Assembly (NCBI RefSeq): GCF_018069925.1
Contig: NZ_JAGPXB010000001.1
Span: 558,001 to 622,000 of the forward strand
Direction: 5' to 3'
Source: Flavobacterium erciyesense
GTDB lineage: Bacteria; Bacteroidota; Bacteroidia; Flavobacteriales; Flavobacteriaceae
Length of the DNA stretch: 64,000 bases
The position numbers and the translations under genes are program-made. Positions 1 to 8,107 of the stretch are shown here, piece after piece. Below the pieces are notes generated by a model. It had not been told where the DNA came from and made no database searches. It worked only from the letters and a program-made list of their open reading frames with translations. How positions within the stretch are numbered: the first letter of the stretch is position 1; each line of letters opens with the position of its first letter.

Positions 1-492
1 TACGTCAAGTAATTCTGGAAGAGCACAATCCATCCAAAAGTTCATAGTATCTAAAACTACTAATTTTGGTTGCGTTTCCATTTGATCTAAAACACTGCTT
101 TGTACCAATGGATGTAAGTTTCCTAACATCACAATCTCAGCATTCTTAAAATCTTGAGGCACTTTTGGCTGAAAATCAGCTAAGACATTCAACTGTGTAT
201 CAAGGGTATCTCTTGAATTTAAATCATTATGGTAACGACCGCTCCAAAAGAAAGTTTTACCACCAGGCACCACTTCAAGACCAGAAATATCAATGTTTCT
301 AGCAGTTAATAAATCTAAATATTCTTGCGGAAAATCGTCTCCAACTACAGAAACAATGGCTGATTGCACATTAAAAAACGAAGCTGATAAACCAATGTAA
401 GTTCCTGCTCCACCTAGTATTTTATCTGTTTTTCCAAAAGGAGTTTCAATCGCGTCGAAAGCTACAGTTCCAACAATCAATAATTTATTCAT
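1..492 (-). CDS. PfkB-family sugar kinase, C-terminus cut by window edge
   Basis: I translated the reverse strand from the ATG at 492; 164 codons are open to the window edge. The N-terminus (MNKLLIVGTVAFDAIETPFG, then KILGGAGTYIGL) has the Gly-rich substrate-binding start of PfkB/ribokinase enzymes, which phosphorylate sugars or nucleosides with ATP. The C-terminal catalytic Asp and anion hole lie outside the window, so the substrate cannot be judged. A good flavobacterial promoter sits just upstream (516-546). Family call is firm; the specific reaction is unknown. Confidence 0.85.
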   Translation of the reverse strand, partial: MNKLLIVGTVAFDAIETPFGKTDKILGGAGTYIGLSASFFNVQSAIVSVVGDDFPQEYLDLLTARNIDISGLEVVPGGKTFFWSGRYHNDLNSRDTLDTQLNVLADFQPKVPQDFKNAEIVMLGNLHPLVQSSVLDQMETQPKLVVLDTMNFWMDCALPELLDV

Positions 493-515
493 TATATACG
501 TTTCGAATTAAGGGG

Positions 516-546
516 CAAAGATAGTTTATAAGTTGTAAAGTTGCAA
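516..546 (-). promoter_or_regulatory. Flavobacterial promoter of the PfkB-family kinase gene
   Basis: On the minus strand, TATCTTTG (516-523) matches the -7 consensus TAnnTTTG, and TTG (544-546) lies 20 nt upstream as the -33 element. Transcription would start near 510, leaving a leader of roughly 18 nt before the ATG at 492. Confidence 0.75.
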
Positions 547-588
547 TGTGTTGAAACTGTAATATTGTGGTTCTTTTTGAAAAAAAAA

Positions 589-1071
589 TCAGATCAATTT
601 TGAATCTTCTTGCTCATAAAAAGCATCAATTGAAAGTTGTTTTTGCATGGATGCCATCACTGCCAACTCATCGCACCTTTCGTTTTGAGGATGATTGTTG
701 TGACCTTTTATCCATTTGAAATTGACTTGATGTTTGCGGTAAACTATTAAAAAACGTTTCCACAAATCGGCATTTTTCCTAGCAGCAAAGCCTTTTTTTT
801 CCCAACCCAACACCCATTTTTTTTCAACAGAGTCGACAACATATTTAGAATCAGATACAACCAATACCTTTGTACCAGGATTTTTAAGTTTTTCTAAGCC
901 TACAATTACTGCCAAAAGTTCCATTCTATTATTGGTCGTCCTGCGAAAACCTTCATAAAATTCTTTTTTATAAGGCTTACCCACCCATTCCATCACAACA
1001 CCATAACCACCATTGCCCGGATTTCCCTTGGCAGCGCCATCTGTGTAAATATGTACATCGTGCGTAGTCAT
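589..1071 (-). CDS. rnhA: Ribonuclease HI
   Basis: This 160-residue protein cleaves the RNA strand of RNA-DNA hybrids in the cytoplasm. The catalytic acidic set is visible: Asp in YTDGAAKGNPG near residue 11, Glu in NRMELLAV near 51, Asp in VSDSKYV near 74, and the last Asp in NERCDELA near 134. Length is typical for bacterial RNase HI. The start lies 2 nt after the purN stop, so the two are probably co-transcribed from upstream of purN. Confidence 0.95.
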   Translation of the reverse strand: MTTHDVHIYTDGAAKGNPGNGGYGVVMEWVGKPYKKEFYEGFRRTTNNRMELLAVIVGLEKLKNPGTKVLVVSDSKYVVDSVEKKWVLGWEKKGFAARKNADLWKRFLIVYRKHQVNFKWIKGHNNHPQNERCDELAVMASMQKQLSIDAFYEQEDSKLI

Positions 1072-1073
1072 CT

Positions 1074-1664
1074 TTAACCTTCTTTATTCTCTGCACTAGC
1101 AGTAGTTAAAAGCAAATCTTCTATCACTTTCGGAAAATACTCTTGCTCTAGTTTATGAATTTTAACGGCAACATCATGAGCATTGTCTGTTGGTGTGAGA
1201 ATTACGCTTTGCTGAAAAATGATATTTCCTTCATCATAATTTTCATTAACATAATGAATAGTGATACCAGTTTCAACTTCTTTATTAGCTACAACCGCCT
1301 CATGAATGTGCATGCCATACATTCCTTTTCCTCCATACTTTGGTAATAATGCAGGATGAATATTAATTATTTTATCAGGATAAGCATCAATTAAATTGGA
1401 AGGAAATTTTAAAAGAAAACCTGCTAAAACAATCCAATCTGGAGCGAAATTTTTTATTTTTTGCAAAACTAAACCTTCATTTAAATCATTTTTAGAAAAA
1501 ATTTCAGACGAAATAGCATACTTTTTTACCTTTTCTAGCACAAGAGCTTGCGCATTATTGCAAAAAACAGCTACTACTCTGCCCGACGTTGATTTTTCGA
1601 AATATTGAATAATATTTTCGGCATTAGTCCCCGATCCAGAAGCAAAAACAACTATCTTTTTCAT
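1074..1664 (-). CDS. purN: Phosphoribosylglycinamide formyltransferase
   Basis: PurN transfers a formyl group from 10-formyl-THF to GAR, the third step of purine synthesis. The N-terminus MKKIVVFASGSGTNAENI carries the phosphate-binding GSGTN loop, and INIHPALLPKYGGKGMYG holds the catalytic Asn/His region. I start at ATG 1664 (196 residues). The frame stays open to 1721, but the extra 19 residues precede the first beta strand and are not PurN-like. It is followed at once by rnhA. Confidence 0.94.
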   Translation of the reverse strand: MKKIVVFASGSGTNAENIIQYFEKSTSGRVVAVFCNNAQALVLEKVKKYAISSEIFSKNDLNEGLVLQKIKNFAPDWIVLAGFLLKFPSNLIDAYPDKIINIHPALLPKYGGKGMYGMHIHEAVVANKEVETGITIHYVNENYDEGNIIFQQSVILTPTDNAHDVAVKIHKLEQEYFPKVIEDLLLTTASAENKEG

Positions 1665-1781
1665 AAAATCATCAGTTTTAAGAGCACAAAAAAAAGCATA
1701 ATAAATGAAATTAAATAGCAATGCTTCGGCTTTGTTTAAATATATTTCATAAATTAGATGTCACATTTATTAACTAAATAG

Positions 1782-1810
1782 TTGTTTTAAAATAAAGTTT
1801 TTTATTTTTG
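1782..1810 (+). promoter_or_regulatory. Promoter of acpP
   Basis: TTG (1782-1784), an 18-nt spacer and TATTTTTG (1803-1810) match the flavobacterial TTG/TAnnTTTG promoter. The predicted start near 1817 leaves a leader of about 25 nt before acpP. Confidence 0.7.
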
Positions 1811-1840
1811 CCAACAAATTAAATTCTAAAATTAAAGATT

Positions 1841-2077
1841 ATGTCAGACATTGCATCAAGAGTAAAAGCGATTATCGTAGACAAATTAGGCGTTGACGAA
1901 AACGAAGTTGTAACAGAAGCAAGCTTCACTAATGATTTAGGAGCTGACTCATTAGACACTGTTGAGCTTATTATGGAGTTCGAAAAAGAATTTGACATTC
2001 AAATTCCAGACGATCAAGCAGAAAACATCGCTACTGTAGGTCAAGCAATCTCTTACATTGAGGAAGCTAAAAAATAA
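1841..2077 (+). CDS. acpP: Acyl carrier protein
   Basis: This acidic 78-residue protein carries growing acyl chains during type II fatty acid synthesis. The phosphopantetheine attachment serine is in [16 protein letters not shown], near residue 37. Length is the family norm. It has its own promoter, and a strong hairpin follows, so it can be expressed above fabF, the next gene. Confidence 0.97.
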   Translation: MSDIASRVKAIIVDKLGVDENEVVTEASFTNDLGADSLDTVELIMEFEKEFDIQIPDDQAENIATVGQAISYIEEAKK

Positions 2078-2086
2078 TAAAACATG

Positions 2087-2127
2087 CACCCGTACACTAT
2101 TGGTATACGGGTGTTATTATTTTTTTT
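2087..2127 (+). terminator. Rho-independent terminator after acpP
   Basis: CACCCGTA (2087-2094) pairs with TACGGGTG (2106-2113) to give an 8-bp stem with an 11-nt loop, followed by a T-rich tract to 2127. It separates acpP from fabF, so fabF may have its own promoter in 2128-2254, where I see no clear TAnnTTTG box, or depend on read-through. Confidence 0.75.
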
Positions 2128-2254
2128 AAGAAATTAAATTCAAGATTGACATTCAATCGAAAGATATTTATTGTAATACCCATAGCTATTTTGTAGTATT
2201 TATACAGTATCAGCATGGGTTTTATTTGTTTAAAGATAACGAAATAAAGAGTTT

Positions 2255-3508
2255 ATGGAATTAAGACGAGTGGTTGTAACAGGTTTAGGCGCTCTAACTC
2301 CTATTGGAAATACTATTGAAGAATATTGGAATGGCTTGATAAATGGAGTAAGTGGTGCTGCACCTATAACCTATTTTGACGCTTCCAAATTTAAAACACA
2401 GTTTGCCTGTGAAGTTAAGAACTTTAATGTTGAAGACTTTATCGATCGCAAAGAAGCTAGAAAAATGGACCGTTACGCTCAGTATGCCATGGTAGCCTCT
2501 GATGAAGCTGTTAAAGATGCTAATTTTGATATGGAAACCCTAGACAAAGACCGCGTAGGCGTGATTTGGGGCTCTGGAATTGGAGGTTTAGAAACATTTC
2601 AAATAGAAGTTCTTAATTATTCAGCTGGAGATGGGACACCAAAATTCAACCCGTTTTTTATCCCAAAAATGATTGCTGATATTGCTGGTGGACACATTTC
2701 TATTAAATACGGATTCAGAGGCCCGAATTTTACAACGGTTTCTGCCTGTGCTTCATCAACAAATGCTATCATTGACGCTTTCAACTACATTCGTTTAGGT
2801 CATGCTGATGCGATGATTACTGGTGGATCTGAAGCCGCAGTCACAATTGCAGGAATGGGCGGATTTAATGCGATGCACGCTTTATCGACTAGAAACGATG
2901 ATCCAAAATCAGCTTCAAGACCAATGGACAAAGACCGTGATGGGTTTGTACTTGGTGAAGGTGCTGGAGCGTTAGTTTTAGAAGAGTACGAACATGCAAT
3001 TGCTCGTGGCGCCACTATTTATTGTGAAATTGGCGGAGGCGGAATGTCAGCAGATGCACATCATATTACTGCGCCACATCCAGAAGGTTTAGGTGCTAAA
3101 AATGTAATGTTGAATTGTTTAAGAGATGCCGGTTTGCAACCAACAGATGTAGATGGTGTTAACATGCACGGAACATCAACTCCATTGGGAGATATTGCTG
3201 AATCAAAAGCAATTTTACACGTTTTTGGAGAACATGCTTATACCATGAATCTGAATTCAACCAAATCAATGACAGGCCATTTACTTGGAGCAGCTGGAGC
3301 AATTGAGACAATTTCATCTATTTTATCATTAAAATACGGAATAATCCCTCCAACGATCAACCATACAACAAGTGACGAAAACATTGATCCAAGATTGAAT
3401 TTCACATTCAATACTGCTCAAAAAAGAGACGTAAAAGTACTTATGAGCAACACCTTTGGTTTTGGAGGTCATAATGCTTGCGTTTTGGTTAAAAAATTAG
3501 AGATCTAA
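2255..3508 (+). CDS. fabF: 3-oxoacyl-ACP synthase II
   Basis: The 417-residue condensing enzyme elongates acyl-ACP with malonyl-ACP. The Cys-His-His triad is visible: Cys in TVSACASSTNAI near residue 165, His in MHGTSTPLGD near 306, and His in MTGHLLGAAGA near 342. The start MELRRVVVTGLGALTPIGN is typical. It follows acpP and is 4 nt from rnc, forming the usual acpP-fabF-rnc order. Confidence 0.97.
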   Translation: MELRRVVVTGLGALTPIGNTIEEYWNGLINGVSGAAPITYFDASKFKTQFACEVKNFNVEDFIDRKEARKMDRYAQYAMVASDEAVKDANFDMETLDKDRVGVIWGSGIGGLETFQIEVLNYSAGDGTPKFNPFFIPKMIADIAGGHISIKYGFRGPNFTTVSACASSTNAIIDAFNYIRLGHADAMITGGSEAAVTIAGMGGFNAMHALSTRNDDPKSASRPMDKDRDGFVLGEGAGALVLEEYEHAIARGATIYCEIGGGGMSADAHHITAPHPEGLGAKNVMLNCLRDAGLQPTDVDGVNMHGTSTPLGDIAESKAILHVFGEHAYTMNLNSTKSMTGHLLGAAGAIETISSILSLKYGIIPPTINHTTSDENIDPRLNFTFNTAQKRDVKVLMSNTFGFGGHNACVLVKKLEI

Positions 3509-3512
3509 TTGT

Positions 3513-4253
3513 ATGCGCATACTCAGAAAAATATTTTCAAAATCCCGTTCGAAAGAAAACGGGATTTTTTTTAATTCAATTGCCAAAATACTTGGCTTTG
3601 ACCCCATAAATCTGGATTATTATTCCAAAGCATTTACACATCGTTCCAGCAACCGTATTGATACCGCAGGAAACCCTGTAAGTTATGAAAGACTGGAATT
3701 CCTTGGCGATGCCATGCTTAGCGCGGTTATTGCCGCTCATTTATTCAACGAAGTACCAACAGGTGACGAGGGTTATCTCACCAAAATGCGTTCTAAAATT
3801 GTTAGTCGCGAACATCTAAATGAACTAGGCAAAGATTTGAACTTGATACAATTTATCGAAAGTAAAGTACCCGTTCAACATTTTGGCGAAAACATACACG
3901 GTAATATCTTTGAGTCGCTTATTGGAGCAATCTATTTAGATAAAGGGTATGATGCATGCGAAAAATTCATTCAAAAAAGAGTAATCGAACCCTACGTTAA
4001 TATTTCTCGCTTAGAAGGCAAAGTAATAAGTTACAAAAGTTTGATTATTGAATGGTGCCAAAAAGAAAAGAAAACCTTTCACTATGACATCTATGAAGAC
4101 AATGCGATGGATGGACAAAGATTGTTTGGTGTGAAACTAAGTATTGATGATAAAGTAATTGCCAAAGCAAGAGCTACCTCTAAAAAGAAAGCAGAAGAAA
4201 AAGCATCCCAACGTGCATATTTTGCATTTCAAGAAAAAATGGATAGAAAATAA
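3513..4253 (+). CDS. rnc: Ribonuclease III
   Basis: RNase III cuts double-stranded RNA, including rRNA precursors. The signature ERLEFLGDAMLSAVIAAHL lies near residues 61-79, with a second acidic cluster in GNIFESLIGAIYLDKG. A double-stranded-RNA-binding domain follows from about residue 172 (YKSLIIEWCQ to ARATSKKKAEEKASQRAYF). At 246 residues it is a normal two-domain enzyme. It probably shares a transcript with fabF. Confidence 0.96.
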   Translation: MRILRKIFSKSRSKENGIFFNSIAKILGFDPINLDYYSKAFTHRSSNRIDTAGNPVSYERLEFLGDAMLSAVIAAHLFNEVPTGDEGYLTKMRSKIVSREHLNELGKDLNLIQFIESKVPVQHFGENIHGNIFESLIGAIYLDKGYDACEKFIQKRVIEPYVNISRLEGKVISYKSLIIEWCQKEKKTFHYDIYEDNAMDGQRLFGVKLSIDDKVIAKARATSKKKAEEKASQRAYFAFQEKMDRK

Positions 4254-4367
4254 TAGTAATTTCTACAAAACTATATCGTTTTCGTTCATAAATTAACAAA
4301 AACATCTTATATTGAGGCGTATACACTTCAATAGAAATGGTATATTTACATCTTATTTTTTAACGGA

Positions 4368-4853
4368 ATGGCTATTCATAAACTGAATCTCGGCGAATTT
4401 GACGAAATAGATTACTATCTAATTGCAATTCACACCCTAATTGAAGATTATCGTTTGGCCTACTTCATAAATCAAAAACTGCCAATTATTTTAGAAAAAA
4501 GCAGTACTGATATCCCGGTAAATAATAAGGAAGGAGAGACTTATTTTTCACGATTTTCTTATTTTGATACTGAAAATGAAGTCAATTGGGAGCTGGTTCA
4601 AAACAAAAATGAGGTAAAAAAAATTGCAGAAATCACGACGCAAAACTTATTTTCAAACGTGGCAATGGAAATATCAACTAAAGTATTCCTACTCCCTGAA
4701 TTTAAAAAAGTCGATTATTTTTTAAAAATAGAAAATAATGAATGCGTTAATATTGCCGATATACAAAGCACATTAAATACAATTGAAAACGTATCAACAG
4801 TATACAGTATTGATACGAATCAAATAAAAGCTAAAAACAATTTAATTTTTTAA
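4368..4853 (+). CDS. IPExxxVDY family protein of unknown function
   Basis: The 161-residue protein has near residue 110 the segment LLPEFKKVDYFLKIE, a variant of the IPExxxVDY motif for which a Bacteroidota family is named. I see no signal peptide or membrane segment, so it is probably cytoplasmic. Its role is unknown. It lies 5 nt before pyk, an arrangement I recall as conserved in flavobacteria, which suggests co-transcription. Confidence 0.85.
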   Translation: MAIHKLNLGEFDEIDYYLIAIHTLIEDYRLAYFINQKLPIILEKSSTDIPVNNKEGETYFSRFSYFDTENEVNWELVQNKNEVKKIAEITTQNLFSNVAMEISTKVFLLPEFKKVDYFLKIENNECVNIADIQSTLNTIENVSTVYSIDTNQIKAKNNLIF

Positions 4854-4858
4854 TAAAA

Positions 4859-6289
4859 ATGCTTACAAACAAAAAAACGAAAATTGTAGCCACACTAGGG
4901 CCTGCATGTAGTACAAGAGAAATCATCAAAGACATGATTGACGCTGGTGTTAACGTGTTTCGAATTAATTTTTCTCATGCAGACTACGAAGATGTTAAAG
5001 AGAGAATACAACTTATTCGTGGATTGAATGAAGAATTTGGGTACACTACTGCTATTTTAGCCGATTTACAAGGTCCTAAGTTGCGCGTAGGAGTTATGGA
5101 AGAAGGCGTTGTGGTAAATGATGGTGATTTAATAACTTTTACTACTGCAGAGGATATTTTAGGAACTGCGAAAAAAGTATTCATGAAATACCAAAACTTT
5201 CCAAACGATGTAAATCCTGGAGAGCGTATATTATTAGATGATGGAAAACTGATTTTTGAAATTGTTGAGACTGATAAAAAATCAGAAGTTTTAGCAAAAG
5301 TTATTCAAGGTGGTGAATTAAAATCTAAAAAAGGAGTGAACCTTCCTAATACAAAGATTTCATTGCCTGCGATGACAGAGAAAGATATTGCAGATGCTAT
5401 TTTTGCAATTGGTCAAAATGTTGACTGGATTGCTTTATCATTTGTAAAAACACCACGAGATTTACAAGATTTACAGGAACTTATTGCAGAACATTCTGAG
5501 TATAAAATTCCGATTGTTGCAAAAATCGAAATGCCTGAGGCGCTAGAAAACATTGATAAAATTGTTGCTTTTTGTGATGCGTTAATGGTAGCACGTGGTG
5601 ATTTAGGTGTTGAATTACCTGCGCATGAAGTGCCGTTAGTTCAAAAAGAATTGATTCGTAGAGCCAAAACAGCACGTATTCCGGTTATTGTTGCTACTCA
5701 AATGATGGAGACTATGATCACTAGCTTAACGCCAACACGTGCAGAAGTGAATGACGTAGCCAACTCTGTAATGGATGGTGCTGATGCTGTGATGCTTTCT
5801 GGAGAAACTGCTGCAGGAAATTACCCAGTGCAGGTTATTCAAAAAATGACGCAAATTATTGAAGCAGTAGAAGATTCTCCGCTAATTCAAGTACCACAAA
5901 ATACACCACAAATTAAGACTAAGCGTTTTATCACAAAAACTATTTGCCATCACGCTGCGACTATGGCTAACGTAATCAAAGCAAAAGCAATTTGTACCTT
6001 AACAAATAGTGGTTACACTGCTTTTCAAATTTCGGCATGGAGACCTAATGCACATATTTTGGTTTTTACATCTAACAGACGCATCTTAACGCAGCTTAAT
6101 TTACTGTGGGGAGTTAAATCTTTCATGTACGAAAAAGATGTTAGCACTGATGACACCGTTACTGATGTGAATGAAATAGCAAGAGAAAAAGGTTTTGTTG
6201 AAAAAGGAGACTTTTTGATTAATCTTGCAGCAATGCCAATTAAAGATAAAGGTATGGTAAACACCTTACGTGTATCTGAAATTGAATAA
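4859..6289 (+). CDS. pyk: Pyruvate kinase
   Basis: Pyruvate kinase makes pyruvate and ATP from phosphoenolpyruvate in the last step of glycolysis. The N-terminus TKIVATLGPACST and NFSHADYED, the metal/catalytic signature IPIVAKIEMPEALENID near residue 215, and ARGDLGVELP with VIVATQMMETM are all present. At 476 residues it has the A, B and C domains without an extra C-terminal domain. A strong terminator follows. Confidence 0.97.
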   Translation: MLTNKKTKIVATLGPACSTREIIKDMIDAGVNVFRINFSHADYEDVKERIQLIRGLNEEFGYTTAILADLQGPKLRVGVMEEGVVVNDGDLITFTTAEDILGTAKKVFMKYQNFPNDVNPGERILLDDGKLIFEIVETDKKSEVLAKVIQGGELKSKKGVNLPNTKISLPAMTEKDIADAIFAIGQNVDWIALSFVKTPRDLQDLQELIAEHSEYKIPIVAKIEMPEALENIDKIVAFCDALMVARGDLGVELPAHEVPLVQKELIRRAKTARIPVIVATQMMETMITSLTPTRAEVNDVANSVMDGADAVMLSGETAAGNYPVQVIQKMTQIIEAVEDSPLIQVPQNTPQIKTKRFITKTICHHAATMANVIKAKAICTLTNSGYTAFQISAWRPNAHILVFTSNRRILTQLNLLWGVKSFMYEKDVSTDDTVTDVNEIAREKGFVEKGDFLINLAAMPIKDKGMVNTLRVSEIE

Positions 6290-6304
6290 TACAATACCAA
6301 TAAA

Positions 6305-6340
6305 AAAATCCATCTTTAAACCTAAAGATGGATTTTATTT
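6305..6340 (+). terminator. Terminator after pyk
   Basis: AAATCCATCTTTA pairs with TAAAGATGGATTT around a short loop near 6320, with T-rich sequence on the right and A-rich on the left. It could serve both pyk and the convergent PAS gene. Confidence 0.85.
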
Positions 6341-6366
6341 AAACCTTTCTACCTAGAGAGGTTTTT

Positions 6367-6882
6367 TTATGCCGCTTTTTCAAATGCAATGTAGTGACTC
6401 AATTCTCCTTTGATATTAAAAACTGGAAAACCTTTGATTGTACAAGCGTAAATACTGCCGTCCTTTTTATAATTCATAACTACTTTTTCGAATGATTGTT
6501 GGGATTGAATAGCCAAACGAATTTCTTTTGAGATAATATGGTTGGTAGCCTCTCCTTGAAATATTTTAGGGCTTTTTCCTAGCACTTCACTCACTTCATA
6601 GCCATTCATTTTAACCATATTCTGCGAAGCAAAAACGATTCTTAACTGCGCATCAGTAACAATAACAACCTCTTCTTGTAACTTTTCTTGTAAATCCCAT
6701 TCATTTGAAACCCACTTATTATCTTGAGCAATGGCCCTCAACTTTACACTATCCACAAAGATATTTTGCAAATCTTTGCGGTATTCATGGTGAAAATCAA
6801 AGGAATAAAGTGGTAGCGTTTTAACGCGCATTGCATTGTAATAGTTGGCAATAGCTGAATCGTACTGATGTAAAGTGCTCAT
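6367..6882 (-). CDS. Stand-alone PAS-domain protein
   Basis: The 171-residue protein has one PAS-like sensor region in its C-terminal half (about 85-170: VVIVTDAQLRIVFASQNM, LGKSPKIFQGE, GFPVFNIKGELSHYIAFE). The GKSPKIFQG string resembles the LOV/PAS GR(N)xRFLQG region, but the flavin-binding Cys is absent. No output domain is visible. I start at ATG 6882 because a promoter (6904-6932) would start transcription near 6898, below the ATG at 6906; 6888 and 6894 are alternatives. Confidence 0.8.
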   Translation of the reverse strand: MSTLHQYDSAIANYYNAMRVKTLPLYSFDFHHEYRKDLQNIFVDSVKLRAIAQDNKWVSNEWDLQEKLQEEVVIVTDAQLRIVFASQNMVKMNGYEVSEVLGKSPKIFQGEATNHIISKEIRLAIQSQQSFEKVVMNYKKDGSIYACTIKGFPVFNIKGELSHYIAFEKAA

Positions 6883-6903
6883 GATCATTTTCATTAGAAA
6901 GAT

Positions 6904-6932
6904 CAAATGTATATTTATTTAAAAACATACAA
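6904..6932 (-). promoter_or_regulatory. Promoter of the PAS-domain gene
   Basis: Minus-strand TACATTTG (6904-6911) with TTG (6930-6932) 18 nt upstream matches the flavobacterial consensus and supports a start codon at or near 6882. It also shows that the gene need not depend on dinB. Confidence 0.7.
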
Positions 6933-6978
6933 TAGGATTAATTCAACTTTAACCATTGTTGAACGATCAATGTGGCAC

Positions 6979-8061
6979 TCAAAAATTGAATTTTAATTGC
7001 ACTACAACAAATTTTTTCTCTTCGTTATTTAAATTACTCAACGAAATACCTAACAAGCGTACCGAATCTTTGAGTCGTTCCTGATACAGCAGTTCTTTTA
7101 CATTTTCAATTAACAATGCTTTGTCTGCTATAAAGTAAGGCAAAGTTTTACTGCGAGTTTGCTGTGTAAAATCACTGTATTTTATTTTCAAAGTAATTGT
7201 TTTACCTGCTAAACTGTGTTTTCTGAGTCTCTTTTCTAAAGAGTTTGCGATGATTTCCAATTGCTCCATCATAAAAACCTCCGAGGAAAGATTGACATCG
7301 AAAGTATGCTCTGCAGCAACCGATTTTGTAATGCGATGTGATTTTACCTCACTATTGTGAATACCACGTACTACGTCATAATAAAAGTGACCGGCTTTAC
7401 CGAAATGTTTTTCTAAAAATTCTAATGATTTACTTTTTAATTCCCGTCCTGTAAAGATCCCTAATTGATACATCTTTTCAGTGGTTACCTTGCCCACCCC
7501 ATAAAATTTACGAATAGGAAGCTCTTCTAGAAACAAAATTACTTCGTCAGGATTAACCGTTTTTTGGCCGTTTGGCTTATTGTAATCACTGGCAATTTTC
7601 GCAACAAATTTATTAATTGATATACCCGCAGATGCTGTAAGACCAACTTCTTTAAAAATTCGCTCTCGAATTTCCTGCGCTAGCAAACTAGCACTAGGAT
7701 TGCCTTTTTTATTATGAGTCACATCAAGATAAGCTTCGTCTAATGACAAGGGCTCTACCAAATCTGTATACTCATAAAATATTTTCTGAATCTTACCCGA
7801 AATCTCTCGATAACGATCAAATCGCGGGCGTACAAACACTAAATCAGGACACTTTTTTTTGGCCAAAACGCCACTAATAGCACTTCGAACACCAAACTTT
7901 CTTGCTTCATAACTTGCAGCTGCAACCACTCCACGATTTTCTGAACCACCAACAGCAATAGGCTTTCCTTGTAACTCCGGATTATCCATTTGCTCTACAG
8001 AGGCATAAAAAGCATCCATATCTACATGTATAATTTTTCGGTATGAAACAATTTCACTCAT
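6979..8061 (-). CDS. dinB: DNA polymerase IV
   Basis: This Y-family translesion polymerase copies damaged templates. The two acidic motifs are clear: HVDMDAFYASVEQ near residue 13 and LSLDEAYLDVT near 103. The helix-hairpin-helix region (RKFYGVGKVTTEKM) and a little-finger domain follow. The protein is 360 residues, normal for the family. I do not see a canonical beta-clamp motif at the C-terminus (VVVQLKFNF), and I see no obvious LexA box. Confidence 0.95.
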   Translation of the reverse strand: MSEIVSYRKIIHVDMDAFYASVEQMDNPELQGKPIAVGGSENRGVVAAASYEARKFGVRSAISGVLAKKKCPDLVFVRPRFDRYREISGKIQKIFYEYTDLVEPLSLDEAYLDVTHNKKGNPSASLLAQEIRERIFKEVGLTASAGISINKFVAKIASDYNKPNGQKTVNPDEVILFLEELPIRKFYGVGKVTTEKMYQLGIFTGRELKSKSLEFLEKHFGKAGHFYYDVVRGIHNSEVKSHRITKSVAAEHTFDVNLSSEVFMMEQLEIIANSLEKRLRKHSLAGKTITLKIKYSDFTQQTRSKTLPYFIADKALLIENVKELLYQERLKDSVRLLGISLSNLNNEEKKFVVVQLKFNF

Positions 8062-8107
8062 AGTGGCTATTTGTTGACGTGTTGCCCGTTAGCGTTCTAG
8101 GAAAAGA

